A DNA stretch of 64,000 nucleotides from assembly GCA_900489925.1 (NCBI GenBank), contig UEHQ01000029.1, forward strand, positions 44,341 through 108,340, in the 5' to 3' direction. This document shows, piece after piece, positions 51,106 through 59,688 of the stretch. Every line of letters starts with the position of its first letter. Within the stretch, counting starts at the first letter, position 1. The notes under the pieces are model-generated. The model was not told the origin of the DNA and did not search any database. It worked only from the letters and a program-made list of their open reading frames with translations. This DNA comes from Hyphomicrobiales bacterium. GTDB lineage: Bacteria > Pseudomonadota > Alphaproteobacteria > Rhizobiales > Rhizobiaceae. The translations under genes and the position numbers were made by a program.

Positions 51106-52548
51106 TTAAGCTGCGTGTTTCAGGTCTTTGTAGCGCCCGATCCAGGGCGCAGCTTCTTCGAGGCGAGCGGACAGTCGGAGGACATCTGCGTCGCTACCGA
51201 AATGACCGATAAGTTGCACGCCAACAGGTAGGTTCTCCGCAGTCCAATGGATTGGCACATTGGCTGCAGGTTGGCCTGAAGCGTTGATGATCGCGAGGAA
51301 CGTTGTGTAATCCCCTATCCGATTGCGGAAGGACCTGAAGTCCGTGTCCATAGTTAGAACGCCAAGCTTGGCTGGCAGTTGAGTCAACGTCGGCGACAAC
51401 ACGAAATCATAGCCAGACATATGGATTTCCATCTGTCTCCCAATGGCATGGAACCGATTGATCGCGAGTGCGTAGGTTTCCGCGCTCAACGCGCTGCCGA
51501 TATCGTACGCGTCAGCAATCGCCGGTTCGAGCTTGGTGCGCCATTCAGCATCTGGGCTTGACCGAAGTTTTCCGTTCACTGTCAGGGTGACGCTAGCAGC
51601 GAGCACGTCCTGGTGAGAACGAAGAAAACTCTTATATTTTATGTCCGGTAGCGCGACATCGACGACTTCATGCCCCATGCCCTCAAGAAGTTTCGCCGCG
51701 TACTCAACCGCCGCCACGCAATCGGGATCGACCGCAATGTCATCGAATGCTGTCGTCCACTTCGCGATACGGAGAGGCCTCTCGAATGCAACATCCAGCA
51801 GTTCGAGATATTTTCCTGGAATGGTCGGGGAAGCGTATGGAGCCCCTACTTCCATGCCGACAACACCGTCGAGCGCTGCGGCAGTGTCACGTACCGTTCT
51901 GGTCAGGACGCCGTCAGCAGCTAATCCGCCCCACGCCTCGCCACGCGAAGGTCCAAGGGGCACCAGACCCCTGGATGGCTTGTGGCCGAAGACACCGCAG
52001 CATGCTGCAGGAATGCGGATCGAGCCGCCACCATCGCTTCCATGAGCAATCGGAACGACGCCAGTGCTGACTGCGACAGCTGCTCCGCCGCTCGAACCAC
52101 CGGCCGACCGCGTCTTGTCCCAAGGGTTCAGCGTCGGGCCGCCGTTTTGAGTAGCTTCCGTCGTGGGAGCCATGCAAAATTCCGGGACAGTTGTACGTCC
52201 AAAGGAGACAAAGCCGTCGGCGATGAAGCGCTCGTTAAGAGTCGCATTGATCGGCGACTTCATGTCTGCAAACAAACGAGAGCCTACGCTCGACAAAAGG
52301 TACGTCGAGGCGAGCCCTGAATCCTTCAACAGAAACGGAAGCGCGCCGAATTGCCCCTTCAGCTCTGCTCTTCTGGCTTGGGACAACGCCTCTTCCGGCT
52401 TCACGTAGCAAAGCGCATTGTATTCGCTGTCACAGCGCTCGCCCAACGCCACCGCCAGCTCCATAAGGTCGGCCGGTGTGACCTTCTTGTCGCGCAAAAG
52501 GTGCGCGAGAGCCAAGCCATCATTCTCTCGATATTCAGAAGCTTCCAT
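51106..52548 (-). CDS. Amidase (amidase-signature family)
   Basis: The 480-residue hydrolase has the amidase signature: LPFLLKDSGLA with the catalytic Lys, GGPTLNPWDKTRSAGGSSGGAAVAVSTGVVPIAHGSDGGGSIRIPAACCGVFGHKPSRG with the Ser-cisSer pair, and LSPTLTQLPAKLG. Such enzymes release ammonia or an amine from amides, including half-amides of dicarboxylic acids. It lies between an acyl-CoA ligase and maoC on the same strand, so its product is probably activated to a CoA ester. Substrate range is not readable from sequence. Confidence 0.9.
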   Translation of the reverse strand: MEASEYRENDGLALAHLLRDKKVTPADLMELAVALGERCDSEYNALCYVKPEEALSQARRAELKGQFGALPFLLKDSGLASTYLLSSVGSRLFADMKSPINATLNERFIADGFVSFGRTTVPEFCMAPTTEATQNGGPTLNPWDKTRSAGGSSGGAAVAVSTGVVPIAHGSDGGGSIRIPAACCGVFGHKPSRGLVPLGPSRGEAWGGLAADGVLTRTVRDTAAALDGVVGMEVGAPYASPTIPGKYLELLDVAFERPLRIAKWTTAFDDIAVDPDCVAAVEYAAKLLEGMGHEVVDVALPDIKYKSFLRSHQDVLAASVTLTVNGKLRSSPDAEWRTKLEPAIADAYDIGSALSAETYALAINRFHAIGRQMEIHMSGYDFVLSPTLTQLPAKLGVLTMDTDFRSFRNRIGDYTTFLAIINASGQPAANVPIHWTAENLPVGVQLIGHFGSDADVLRLSARLEEAAPWIGRYKDLKHAA

Positions 52549-52577
52549 TGAAGTTCACTCCGACTGCAGGCTCTCGA

Positions 52578-54101
52578 CTAACTGGCTTTCAGAAGCGGCT
52601 CGAAGCGCTCCTTCAACTGCTTCTTGTCGGTCTTTCCGGTCTTCCCTTGCGGTAGCTCCGCTTCAAAGAAGATCGTGCGCGGGACCTTAAAGTCAGAGAG
52701 CAAGGTTTCGACGTGGGCAATCAGCTCTTCTTGAGAGACGTCGGAGCCATGCCGCCGAACCACGATGGCGATTGGAACCTCGCCAAAAATCCGGTCTGCT
52801 ACACCAATTACCGCTGCGTCTTGAACGCCCGGGTGGGCTATAAGGGCCTTCTCCACTTCGGAGGGCGAAATATTAGCGCCACCCCTAATGATAATTTCTT
52901 TAATTCTGCCCGTAATGTAGAAAAACCCGTTCGCGTCCTGCTTTACAAGATCGCCGGTACGGAACAACCCGTCCGACAGCGACGCGTCCGTCATTTCAGG
53001 ATTCTTGAGATAGCGTTTCATCGTTGCTGCTGCTCGCACGAGAAGCTCACCATCCTCTTCAATGCCGCACTCAGAGCCGTCAGCACGAAGAACCTTGACG
53101 ATAGCCCCTGGGGCTGCGCGTCCAATCGAACCCGGGGGCAGCGTCTGAGTGTCGTCGAAGTACCGGCCGAACACCGGCGTGCATTCCGTCAGCGCGTAGT
53201 AATTTTCGAGGGCCTTTGAGAATTTGCCTTCGAAGCGGCGCGCCATTTCCTCAGAAAGTGGTGCACCTGCGCAGATGAGCTTCCGCATGCCGCTCAGATC
53301 GAAGCTTAAGTCTCGCTGCTCGCAATATTCGAGCATCATCGAGAACATCGTTGGCACGCCGTGGAAGACAGTGGCGTTCTGATTCACAAGAGCTTCAAGA
53401 ACGTCGCGGGGATGAAATCGGCGGAGGATCACGGCTGCGCCACCGGCCTGCAGCACAGCAGCGGCGGCCGTCGATAGGCCGTAGAGGTATCCGAGAGGTA
53501 GCGCCACAACGGTTCTGTCCGATGACGTTACACCCCACATCCGAGACAGAGCGATAGGGCAATTCACCTGCGCGCGATGGTCTAGGATGATAGCTTTCGG
53601 AGCGCCGGTTGTTCCGGAAGTGTAGATGACAAGGAAATCGTCGTCAGGTTCGACGGAAGCCGAGCTGATATCCGTGGCAGGAAGTTCATCAGCCAGATCA
53701 CTCATCGACACGAGAGTTTCCGGCGGGACCGCTGACCTTGCCACATCAGCAACGATGTCGTCGTGGAACAGGAGCTTCGCGTTGCTATGCGTGAACGAGT
53801 ATTGGACCTCACTCTGAGTGAGGTTTGGGTTCAAGGGAACGAAAACCGCGCCGAGTTTAGCAGCGGCATAGTAACTGTAGAGCAGCTCAGGTCTGTTCTG
53901 TGCGAAGGCGGCGACGGTATCACCCTTGCCGATGTTGCGAAGTTGGAAGTGACGCGCCGTGTTCTCGATCTTCTGCAGAAGCTCGCGGTAGCTGAGCGAC
54001 TGATCTTCGAAGACCAGAGCAACCTTGTCGGGTCCGCTTCGGACCGAAGCCTCGAAGGCCGCAAACACAGACGGAAAGGGGACGGCGGAATTCTCAGTCA
54101 C
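52578..54101 (-). CDS. AMP-forming acyl-CoA ligase
   Basis: The adenylating enzyme of about 507 residues shows the P-loop YTSGTTGAPKAII, YYALTECTPVFG, GELLVRAAATMKRYLKNPEMTD, LFRTGDLVKQDANGFFYITGRIKEIIIRGGANISPSEVE and the lysine end PQGKTGKTDKKQL. It activates a carboxylic acid with ATP, giving CoA ester and AMP. The GTG at 54101 after GAGGG is preferred to a GTG nine codons upstream. The adenylate kinase gene near 63 kb could recycle the AMP. Confidence 0.9.
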   Translation of the reverse strand: MTENSAVPFPSVFAAFEASVRSGPDKVALVFEDQSLSYRELLQKIENTARHFQLRNIGKGDTVAAFAQNRPELLYSYYAAAKLGAVFVPLNPNLTQSEVQYSFTHSNAKLLFHDDIVADVARSAVPPETLVSMSDLADELPATDISSASVEPDDDFLVIYTSGTTGAPKAIILDHRAQVNCPIALSRMWGVTSSDRTVVALPLGYLYGLSTAAAAVLQAGGAAVILRRFHPRDVLEALVNQNATVFHGVPTMFSMMLEYCEQRDLSFDLSGMRKLICAGAPLSEEMARRFEGKFSKALENYYALTECTPVFGRYFDDTQTLPPGSIGRAAPGAIVKVLRADGSECGIEEDGELLVRAAATMKRYLKNPEMTDASLSDGLFRTGDLVKQDANGFFYITGRIKEIIIRGGANISPSEVEKALIAHPGVQDAAVIGVADRIFGEVPIAIVVRRHGSDVSQEELIAHVETLLSDFKVPRTIFFEAELPQGKTGKTDKKQLKERFEPLLKAS

Positions 54102-54204
54102 GTTCAAACCCTCGTGCGCGATGTACACAGCATCGCCTATTGTTGTTCAGCCCAAGGCGGGGCTAGCAGGAATGCACCGTGTCGGTCGGCGCTAACTGAT
54201 TGCA

Positions 54205-55023
54205 TCAACGAGCCCACGCGCGGGCGGCGTCCGCCACCGTCGAAAACCTCGTTTTAGGCGTCGCCTTCATGTGATCTATCAGCTTTGAAAGCATCGCCAT
54301 CCGAGGTCCGCGACCAATGATCTCTGGATGCATAGTCAACGTAAAGACCCCTCCCTCGATTGAGGTGGAAAAGTCGAATTCTTCACGCCAAAGCTCATAG
54401 ACCTCGCTCGGGGTCCGCATTCCCTGATACATCGGCTTGTTCAGGAACATGAAGTGCGGGAAATCGTCGAGTTCCCATGCTACTGGGATTTCCACCACAT
54501 TAGACACAGGGCCTGACCGATATTCTTCTTCAGTCACGCTAAAGCCTCTCGGAGCAAAGTAGGGCTTGTAGTCGTCTGCCATCAGACTGCTGTCATAGAT
54601 TAGACCGCGCTCTTCCATTAGACCTATGGAGTTTTCAGACAGGTCCCACGCTGGCGACCGATAACCAACAGGATTAAAGCCTTCGCCGAGCGCGTTTTTT
54701 AGCTTAGCGATTGCGCGATCCAGCAGCGCTGCTTCGTCACTCTTGCTGAGACCTACCGGCGTCTCATGGCAGTACCCGTGAATGCCGATCTCGTGTCCAC
54801 TTTCAAGAATACGGCGCGTTTCAGCATTGAACGAAACGGCTGTGTGGGCGGGGACGAAAAACGTCGCCTTAATGCCCTTTTCCTCCAGCAGTGACAGCAC
54901 ACGGGGAAGGCCTACGCGGGGAGCGAATTCCCCGCGAGACATTGGGTTTGCCGTCGTCTGCTTCAAAGAGCTGATCCAAAGCGACACCGCGTCGAAGTCG
55001 AACGTCAGGCAGACGGTAGTCAT
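54205..55023 (-). CDS. Polysaccharide-deacetylase-fold hydrolase, cyclic-imidase/PgdA-like
   Basis: The 272-residue protein has the NodB-type motifs CLTFDFDAVSLW (metal Asp), GHEIGIHGYCHE (HxxxH metal ligands), VGYRSPAWDLSENSIGLMEERGLIYDSSL and LTMHPEII. There is no signal peptide, so it is cytosolic. This cytosolic branch includes Helicobacter PgdA-like proteins and bacterial cyclic imide hydrolases, which open imide rings. With an amidase and CoA ligases in the same run, imide or cyclic amide opening is more likely than glycan deacetylation. The ATG overlaps the acyl-CoA dehydrogenase stop. Confidence 0.75.
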   Translation of the reverse strand: MTTVCLTFDFDAVSLWISSLKQTTANPMSRGEFAPRVGLPRVLSLLEEKGIKATFFVPAHTAVSFNAETRRILESGHEIGIHGYCHETPVGLSKSDEAALLDRAIAKLKNALGEGFNPVGYRSPAWDLSENSIGLMEERGLIYDSSLMADDYKPYFAPRGFSVTEEEYRSGPVSNVVEIPVAWELDDFPHFMFLNKPMYQGMRTPSEVYELWREEFDFSTSIEGGVFTLTMHPEIIGRGPRMAMLSKLIDHMKATPKTRFSTVADAARAWAR

Positions 55024-56201
55024 TGTACAAGCCCGAGATAGCTCTGTTCTTCTTCGCCGTTGATCCGGCGAGAGATGACGATGCGATTAATGTCGTTCGT
55101 ACCTTCACCAATGGTGTAGAGCAGCGCCTCTCGATAAAGCCTCTCAACGGCATACTCTTCGATGTACCCCGCCCCGCCATGAACCTTCACAGCATCGTGG
55201 ACGATCTCGACCGCCGCATCGCTGGCATACATTTTGGCCATGGCACTGATCATATCGCAACGACCGCCACGCTCCTTCATCCATGCTGCTTCCATCGTGA
55301 TCAGCCGGGCCGCCACGAGTTTAGTCGCCATGTCAGCAAGTTTGAACTGGATTGCCTGGTGCTTGTCGATGGTGACTCCAAAGGTAACCCGCTCCGACGC
55401 GTAACGCTTCGCCTCCGAGAGCGCATTGGCAGCAAGACCAACCGCACTGATAGCGATGGCGATACGCCCAATTTCAAGGGACTCGAACAGATGATGGAAG
55501 CCCTTACCTTCAACCCCTCCCAGAAGGTTGGCTTTGGGCACGGTCACGTTATCCATTTCGATCTGGACGGTGTCGACGAGACCGAAGGCCATCTTGTGGA
55601 AGGTGGTCGTTACGGTCACCCCAGCGAAAGTTTTCTCGACCAACAGAAGGCTGAATTTCTGTTTGGCATCCGGGGTTTCCTTCGGATGTTTGACGAGCGT
55701 TACCATCAGCGTCGCTTTGTCACCGTTGGTGACATACGTCTTGCTGGCCGTAAGGACGTAGTGATCGCCGCTGTCAACAGCATTCGCGCGGATGGCCTGG
55801 AGATCGGAGCCGCAACCGGGCTCTGTCAAACAAAGAGCGCCACGATGTTCGCCTGTGGCGAGTCCCGGAAGGTATTTCTCCTTCTGCTCATCCGTTCCGT
55901 AGTTCGCGATTGCGTAGGCTACAGTTGAATGACTGTTAATGTAGGCCGCAAGAGTGGTCCATCCACGGGCTACAACCTCCATAACGGCGGCAAAGACCGG
56001 GGTCCGAAGCCCCAAGCCTCCGAAATCTTCGGGAACGGCGATTCCAAAGAGCCCAAGCTCCTTCATCTCCGACACAATGTCCGTCGGAAAAATCCGGTCG
56101 CGCTCCAGCACCATAACGTTCGGCCGGACCCGCTCTTCAATGAAGCGTTCTACGGTCGAAACAATCTCATTTTCTTCGGAAGTAAATTGCTCGTAGTTCA
56201 T
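55020..56201 (-). CDS. Acyl-CoA dehydrogenase
   Basis: The 393-residue FAD enzyme has LCLTEPGCGSDLQAI, TYVTNGDKATLMVTLVK, the helical end RVTFGVTIDKHQAIQFKLADMA and LYREALLYTIGEGTNDINR, with Glu in the place of the catalytic base. It makes 2-enoyl-CoA and passes electrons to ETF, whose beta subunit gene begins at 63405. ATG 56201 overlaps the SDR stop (ATGA); a TTG four codons earlier is less likely. Chain-length preference is unknown. Confidence 0.93.
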   Translation of the reverse strand: MNYEQFTSEENEIVSTVERFIEERVRPNVMVLERDRIFPTDIVSEMKELGLFGIAVPEDFGGLGLRTPVFAAVMEVVARGWTTLAAYINSHSTVAYAIANYGTDEQKEKYLPGLATGEHRGALCLTEPGCGSDLQAIRANAVDSGDHYVLTASKTYVTNGDKATLMVTLVKHPKETPDAKQKFSLLLVEKTFAGVTVTTTFHKMAFGLVDTVQIEMDNVTVPKANLLGGVEGKGFHHLFESLEIGRIAIAISAVGLAANALSEAKRYASERVTFGVTIDKHQAIQFKLADMATKLVAARLITMEAAWMKERGGRCDMISAMAKMYASDAAVEIVHDAVKVHGGAGYIEEYAVERLYREALLYTIGEGTNDINRIVISRRINGEEEQSYLGLVQ

Positions 56202-56989
56202 TTTGCTGTCCAACCACCATCAATTACGAAAGCCTGGCCGTTGATGTAACTTGCCTTATCCGAGACAAGGAATGCGATCAGCTCGGCAATTTCCGAAGGC
56301 TTGCCCTTTCGGTTTGCCGGAACGACACGCTCCAGCCAGCTGTTATCGGAGCCCGCACCACCCATGCTGGCGGGTGCATGTTCTCCTAGAAGTTTGGCCG
56401 AGTTGCCACGCACGTTCGTTTCGATGGCACCAGGGCAGACTGCGTTCACCGCGATACCGCGACTTGCATATTCGCAGCCGAGCTGCTTGGTGAAGCCGAT
56501 CAAGCCATGTTTCGATGCTGTGTATGCGGGCCCATCGGCGTATCCAGCAATCCCACCAATGGAGGAGGTATTGATGATCTTGCCCTTGCCAGCCTTCAGC
56601 ATATGCGGGATAGCTGCGCGTGAAGCGTAGAAGGGGCCTCGAAGGTTCACATTCATAATCTGCTCCCAGAGACCGTCTGTGGTCTCCAGAACGTTCACGA
56701 ATCCATCGAATACGGCGGCGTTGTTGATCAGGGCGTCGATCTTGCCGTGCCGGGCAACCGCACCCTCGATCAGAGCTTCAACCTGCTCGCGCTCCCTAAC
56801 ATCAGTCAGCACGAATTCGGCCTTGCCGCCGGTCGACCGCACGGCTGTGACCGTTGCTTCGCCTTCCTCTGGAAGTACGCCGCCAATCACTAGAGTGGCA
56901 CCTTGTTCGGCTAGCAACTCAACAGTTGCTCGGCCGATACCGGTCTCGCCGCCCGTGATAACAACAACATGCCCTGCCAGGTCAGCCAT
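56198..56989 (-). CDS. Short-chain dehydrogenase/reductase
   Basis: The 263-residue SDR has the cofactor motif VVITGGETGIGRATVELL, NNAAVFDGF, the Ser in INTSSIGGIAG and the catalytic YTASK. It oxidises an alcohol such as a 3-hydroxyacyl-CoA or reduces a ketone. It is the first gene of the SDR-dehydrogenase-deacetylase run, with a 188-base gap upstream that contains the dyad GTTAAC and a CGTATAAAACG element. A beta-oxidation dehydrogenase role is inferred from the neighbours. Confidence 0.9.
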   Translation of the reverse strand: MADLAGHVVVITGGETGIGRATVELLAEQGATLVIGGVLPEEGEATVTAVRSTGGKAEFVLTDVREREQVEALIEGAVARHGKIDALINNAAVFDGFVNVLETTDGLWEQIMNVNLRGPFYASRAAIPHMLKAGKGKIINTSSIGGIAGYADGPAYTASKHGLIGFTKQLGCEYASRGIAVNAVCPGAIETNVRGNSAKLLGEHAPASMGGAGSDNSWLERVVPANRKGKPSEIAELIAFLVSDKASYINGQAFVIDGGWTAK

Positions 56990-57177
56990 GTAATTCTCCT
57001 AAGACGCCATTCTCGCTCGTATAAAACGAACGGAAAATATACCTTGGCGTATCTAAATTTGAACGATGAGTATGTTAACATCATGGTTGCGCAAATCAAC
57101 AAAAAAACGTCCGTGCTCAACCATGCGCTTGTGCAAATCGCGGCGGCTGCAGAAGGCCACCGCCGCGAAACGGACAG

Positions 57178-58791
57178 TTAAGGGCGCGCCCTCGCCGGGA
57201 ACTTTTTCCCGAGATCGTGCAAAATTTCCCGAGCCGCATTGTGGCCTGGAACACCATTCACACCGCCGCCTGGGTGGCAAGCCGCGCCGCACATGTACAC
57301 ACCTTCGATAGGCGTGCGATAATCGGCGTAGTGCTGGATGGGCCGACGGAAAAAGACCTGATCAAGGCTCATTTCACCATGGTGGACATGGCCATCCACC
57401 ATCGAGAACATCTCTTCGATGTCCTTTGGTGTCAGTATCTGCGCATGAAGAACCTCTTTATCGAAGCCCGGTGCATAGCGGCAAATTTGGCGCAGGACGA
57501 TATCAAGCAGCTCTTGGCGTGTTTGATCGTTCCACTCTCGACCGTTCAGCTTATAGGGAACGTGGCCACCCATAATCTGAACGACATGCTTTCCCTCGGG
57601 AGCCACTGATCCATCGAAGGCGCTCGGCGTCGTAATCCATAGGTAAGGATGCTTCGACATCTCGCCATTCTGAGCGGTATGGAAAGCATCCTCCAGCTCC
57701 TCAGAATTTTCGGCAAGGGTAATTGAGCCAGGATTTGCTTCATTGAGACGGCGCTCGTCATAAGCCGTCCAACGAGGCAGAGCGTTACATGCCAGGTTGA
57801 TTTTGAAGGCAATAGACTTCGTACGGTGACGCTCAACTTGTCCCGTCACCTCCGATGAGACATTTTCTTTGCCGATCAGGTCAAAGTATGTCGCCTTCGC
57901 GCCTGCGTTCGAGACAACCGTTTCAGCGACGATGTGCTCGCCGTTGGAAAGCTCGATCCCGGTCGCCTTGCCGTTCTTTATGTCGACCTTCTTCACCATT
58001 TGCCCGGTGATGACCTCGACGCCATATTGCTTGGCAACTTTCAGAAGCGCCTCGGAGATCGAGCCCATACCGCCCTTGATAAGACCACCACCGCCAGCGG
58101 ATGTTGTATTGTCTCGAAGGTAGGGGCGAGCAAGAACGTAAGCAGAGCCTGCCGTCTTCGGGCTGATTAGTCCGGCAGAACCAGACGCATAGCTTCCGAA
58201 AGCGGTCAGGACTTCGTCGCTTTCGAACCAGCGCCGAAGGTAGTCATCAGCACTTAGTGTGAGAAGGTCCCAGATATCGTACACCCGGGAACCGATATCG
58301 CGCATCCGCCACGCCAGAGACATGGTCTTCGCGATATCCTTGATCTTGCCGGTCGACGGATCAACCGGAGTCTCGAAGAGGAGCCGCCGCAGGTAGGGAA
58401 TGATCTCTCCCATATGTGCGGCAAACTTAGGATAATTCTCCGCGTCCTTCTTCGAGAACTGAGCGATTTCGGCTACAAAGCGCGGCTCGTCTGGCCAGTA
58501 GATAATACTCTTTCCGTTCTCAAAAGGATGGAAGCTTGGCGGCACGGAGATGACTTCAACTCCGTTCTTCTGGAGATCGAGGTCAAGCATGATCTTCGGC
58601 TGAAGCATGCTCATCCAGTATGAGGCGACGGAGATGGTGAAGCCAGGCCAGACCTCCCGGGAGATCGCTGCGCCTCCGACGAATGGCTGACGCTCAACGA
58701 CCCCAACCTTAAGACCGGCCTTCGCCAGATAACATGCGCAGACCAATCCGTTGTGGCCGCCGCCGATTATTACGGCATCGAACTTTTTCAT
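57178..58791 (-). CDS. PYROXD2/phytoene-desaturase-like FAD oxidoreductase
   Basis: The 537-residue flavoprotein begins MKKFDAVIIGGGHNGLVCACYLAKAGLKVGVVE, the amine-oxidase/phytoene-desaturase dinucleotide fold, continues QPFVGGAAISREVWPGF, and ends YMCGAACHPGGGVNGVPGHNAAREIL. ATG 58791 has AGAGGG upstream; a TTG six codons earlier overlaps the ridA stop. Related bacterial enzymes oxidise amines or unsaturated lipids. Its coupling to ridA suggests that it produces an imine or enamine which RidA then hydrolyses. Confidence 0.85.
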   Translation of the reverse strand: MKKFDAVIIGGGHNGLVCACYLAKAGLKVGVVERQPFVGGAAISREVWPGFTISVASYWMSMLQPKIMLDLDLQKNGVEVISVPPSFHPFENGKSIIYWPDEPRFVAEIAQFSKKDAENYPKFAAHMGEIIPYLRRLLFETPVDPSTGKIKDIAKTMSLAWRMRDIGSRVYDIWDLLTLSADDYLRRWFESDEVLTAFGSYASGSAGLISPKTAGSAYVLARPYLRDNTTSAGGGGLIKGGMGSISEALLKVAKQYGVEVITGQMVKKVDIKNGKATGIELSNGEHIVAETVVSNAGAKATYFDLIGKENVSSEVTGQVERHRTKSIAFKINLACNALPRWTAYDERRLNEANPGSITLAENSEELEDAFHTAQNGEMSKHPYLWITTPSAFDGSVAPEGKHVVQIMGGHVPYKLNGREWNDQTRQELLDIVLRQICRYAPGFDKEVLHAQILTPKDIEEMFSMVDGHVHHGEMSLDQVFFRRPIQHYADYRTPIEGVYMCGAACHPGGGVNGVPGHNAAREILHDLGKKFPARARP

Positions 58792-58805
58792 CGAACCCTC
58801 TGATC

Positions 58806-59192
58806 TCAAGGAACCACGGCTAGAACTTCAGCCTCGACGAGCAGTCGCGGATCGTAAAGCACAGCTTGCACAATGACGCTGGACGGTGGGCATTCCTGGT
58901 TCCAGTACCGAGCCCTAACGCTTCGCAGGGTCGCCATCGTGGCGTCATCAAAGCTGTTCACGTAGCAGGTCATGCGAGCGACGTTAGCAAAATCCAGGTC
59001 TGCTGCGGTCAGTGTCGCTTTGAGGTTCTCGAAAAGGGCAACAATCTGATCCTCCGGCGAAGACACAACGATTTCGCCGTCGGCGCTCGCCCCGACGTGT
59101 CCGGTAGAGACGAAGACACCGCTCCCCTTGAGGATCACTCCCTGTGAGACACCTGGCCATGCGCTTCCCGGCGGGTTCACTGCTGTCAACAT
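58806..59192 (-). CDS. RidA/YjgF family enamine-imine deaminase
   Basis: The 128-residue protein reads NPPGSAWPGVSQGVILKGSGVFVSTGHVGASADGEIV, LENLKATLTAADLDFANVARMTCYVNSF and PPSSVIVQAVLYDPRLLVEAEVLAV, the RidA pattern. The segment before the end lacks the exact catalytic Arg context of true RidA (IEV-R), so it may be an Rid2-7-type member. GAGGAG precedes the ATG. It is directly upstream of the flavin oxidase and probably clears its reactive product. Confidence 0.87.
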   Translation of the reverse strand: MLTAVNPPGSAWPGVSQGVILKGSGVFVSTGHVGASADGEIVVSSPEDQIVALFENLKATLTAADLDFANVARMTCYVNSFDDATMATLRSVRARYWNQECPPSSVIVQAVLYDPRLLVEAEVLAVVP

Positions 59193-59294
59193 CTTGCAAC
59201 TCCTCAAATGCCGTCTTGATGGTAGACGGACCATAAATCCGATATCCAGCCGTGTACAGTGAATCTGACTGATTGTACAAATAAAAATACTTGA

Positions 59295-59311
59295 TGGTCA
59301 GTTTTTGACGA
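59295..59311. promoter_or_regulatory. TGGTCA-N5-TGACGA dyad upstream of ridA
   Basis: TGGTCA and TGACGA half sites are separated by five bases, about 100 bases before ridA. The same pair with a seven-base spacer is at 59618. They share half sites with the TGAC-N6-GTC dyads but in the opposite order. Confidence 0.35.
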
Positions 59312-59351
59312 GTAAGCAAGATAGTCCGGATAACGAAATGAAATGAGGGAA

Positions 59352-59567
59352 TTAGGTATGGCTGCCGGGAAGTCCTTCGTCCGCCGGAACATCAGATGTA
59401 ACCTTTAATGCGAAACGATGCTGCATTTCGGCAACCTGCCCTGTCAGGGCTTTCAAACCCGCTCTAATGAGGGGCATCCAGTACATTCCGGATTCGCCGC
59501 TGCCAGGTTCTGGCCAGATCATCCCGTGGCAGTGTGCGACGTTTCGTGGATCAGGATCACTGCGCAT
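59352..59567 (-). CDS. Small protein of unknown function
   Basis: A 71-residue frame starts MRSDPDPRNVAHCHGMIWPEPG behind a good AGGGGG ribosome site four bases before the ATG at 59567. It has no signal peptide or membrane helix and no motif I recognise. It lies between a dyad-bearing promoter region (59618) and ridA, on the same strand as the catabolic genes. It may be real, but it could be chance. Confidence 0.4.
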   Translation of the reverse strand: MRSDPDPRNVAHCHGMIWPEPGSGESGMYWMPLIRAGLKALTGQVAEMQHRFALKVTSDVPADEGLPGSHT

Positions 59568-59617
59568 ATAACCCCCTTTTTTGGTTTTATACGCACACGA
59601 TAGCACTGTGGCCTCAA

Positions 59618-59636
59618 TGGTCAAACATTTTGACGA
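59618..59636. promoter_or_regulatory. TGGTCA-N7-TGACGA dyad
   Basis: The inverted half sites TGGTCA and TGACGA lie 51 bases upstream of the small ORF at 59567, where a promoter for the minus-strand ridA unit would be expected. Confidence 0.35.
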
Positions 59637-59656
59637 AGCAGTACGTAGAGGGCCGT

Positions 59657-59682
59657 AGAAGCGGGCCCGAAGGCCCGCTTCT
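59657..59682. terminator. Strong hairpin after gabD
   Basis: AGAAGCGGGCC-CGAA-GGCCCGCTTCT is a perfect 11-bp stem with a 4-base loop just beyond the gabD stop. No T-run follows, so it may act with Rho or as an mRNA 3' stabiliser. Confidence 0.65.
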
Positions 59683-59688
59683 GCACAA

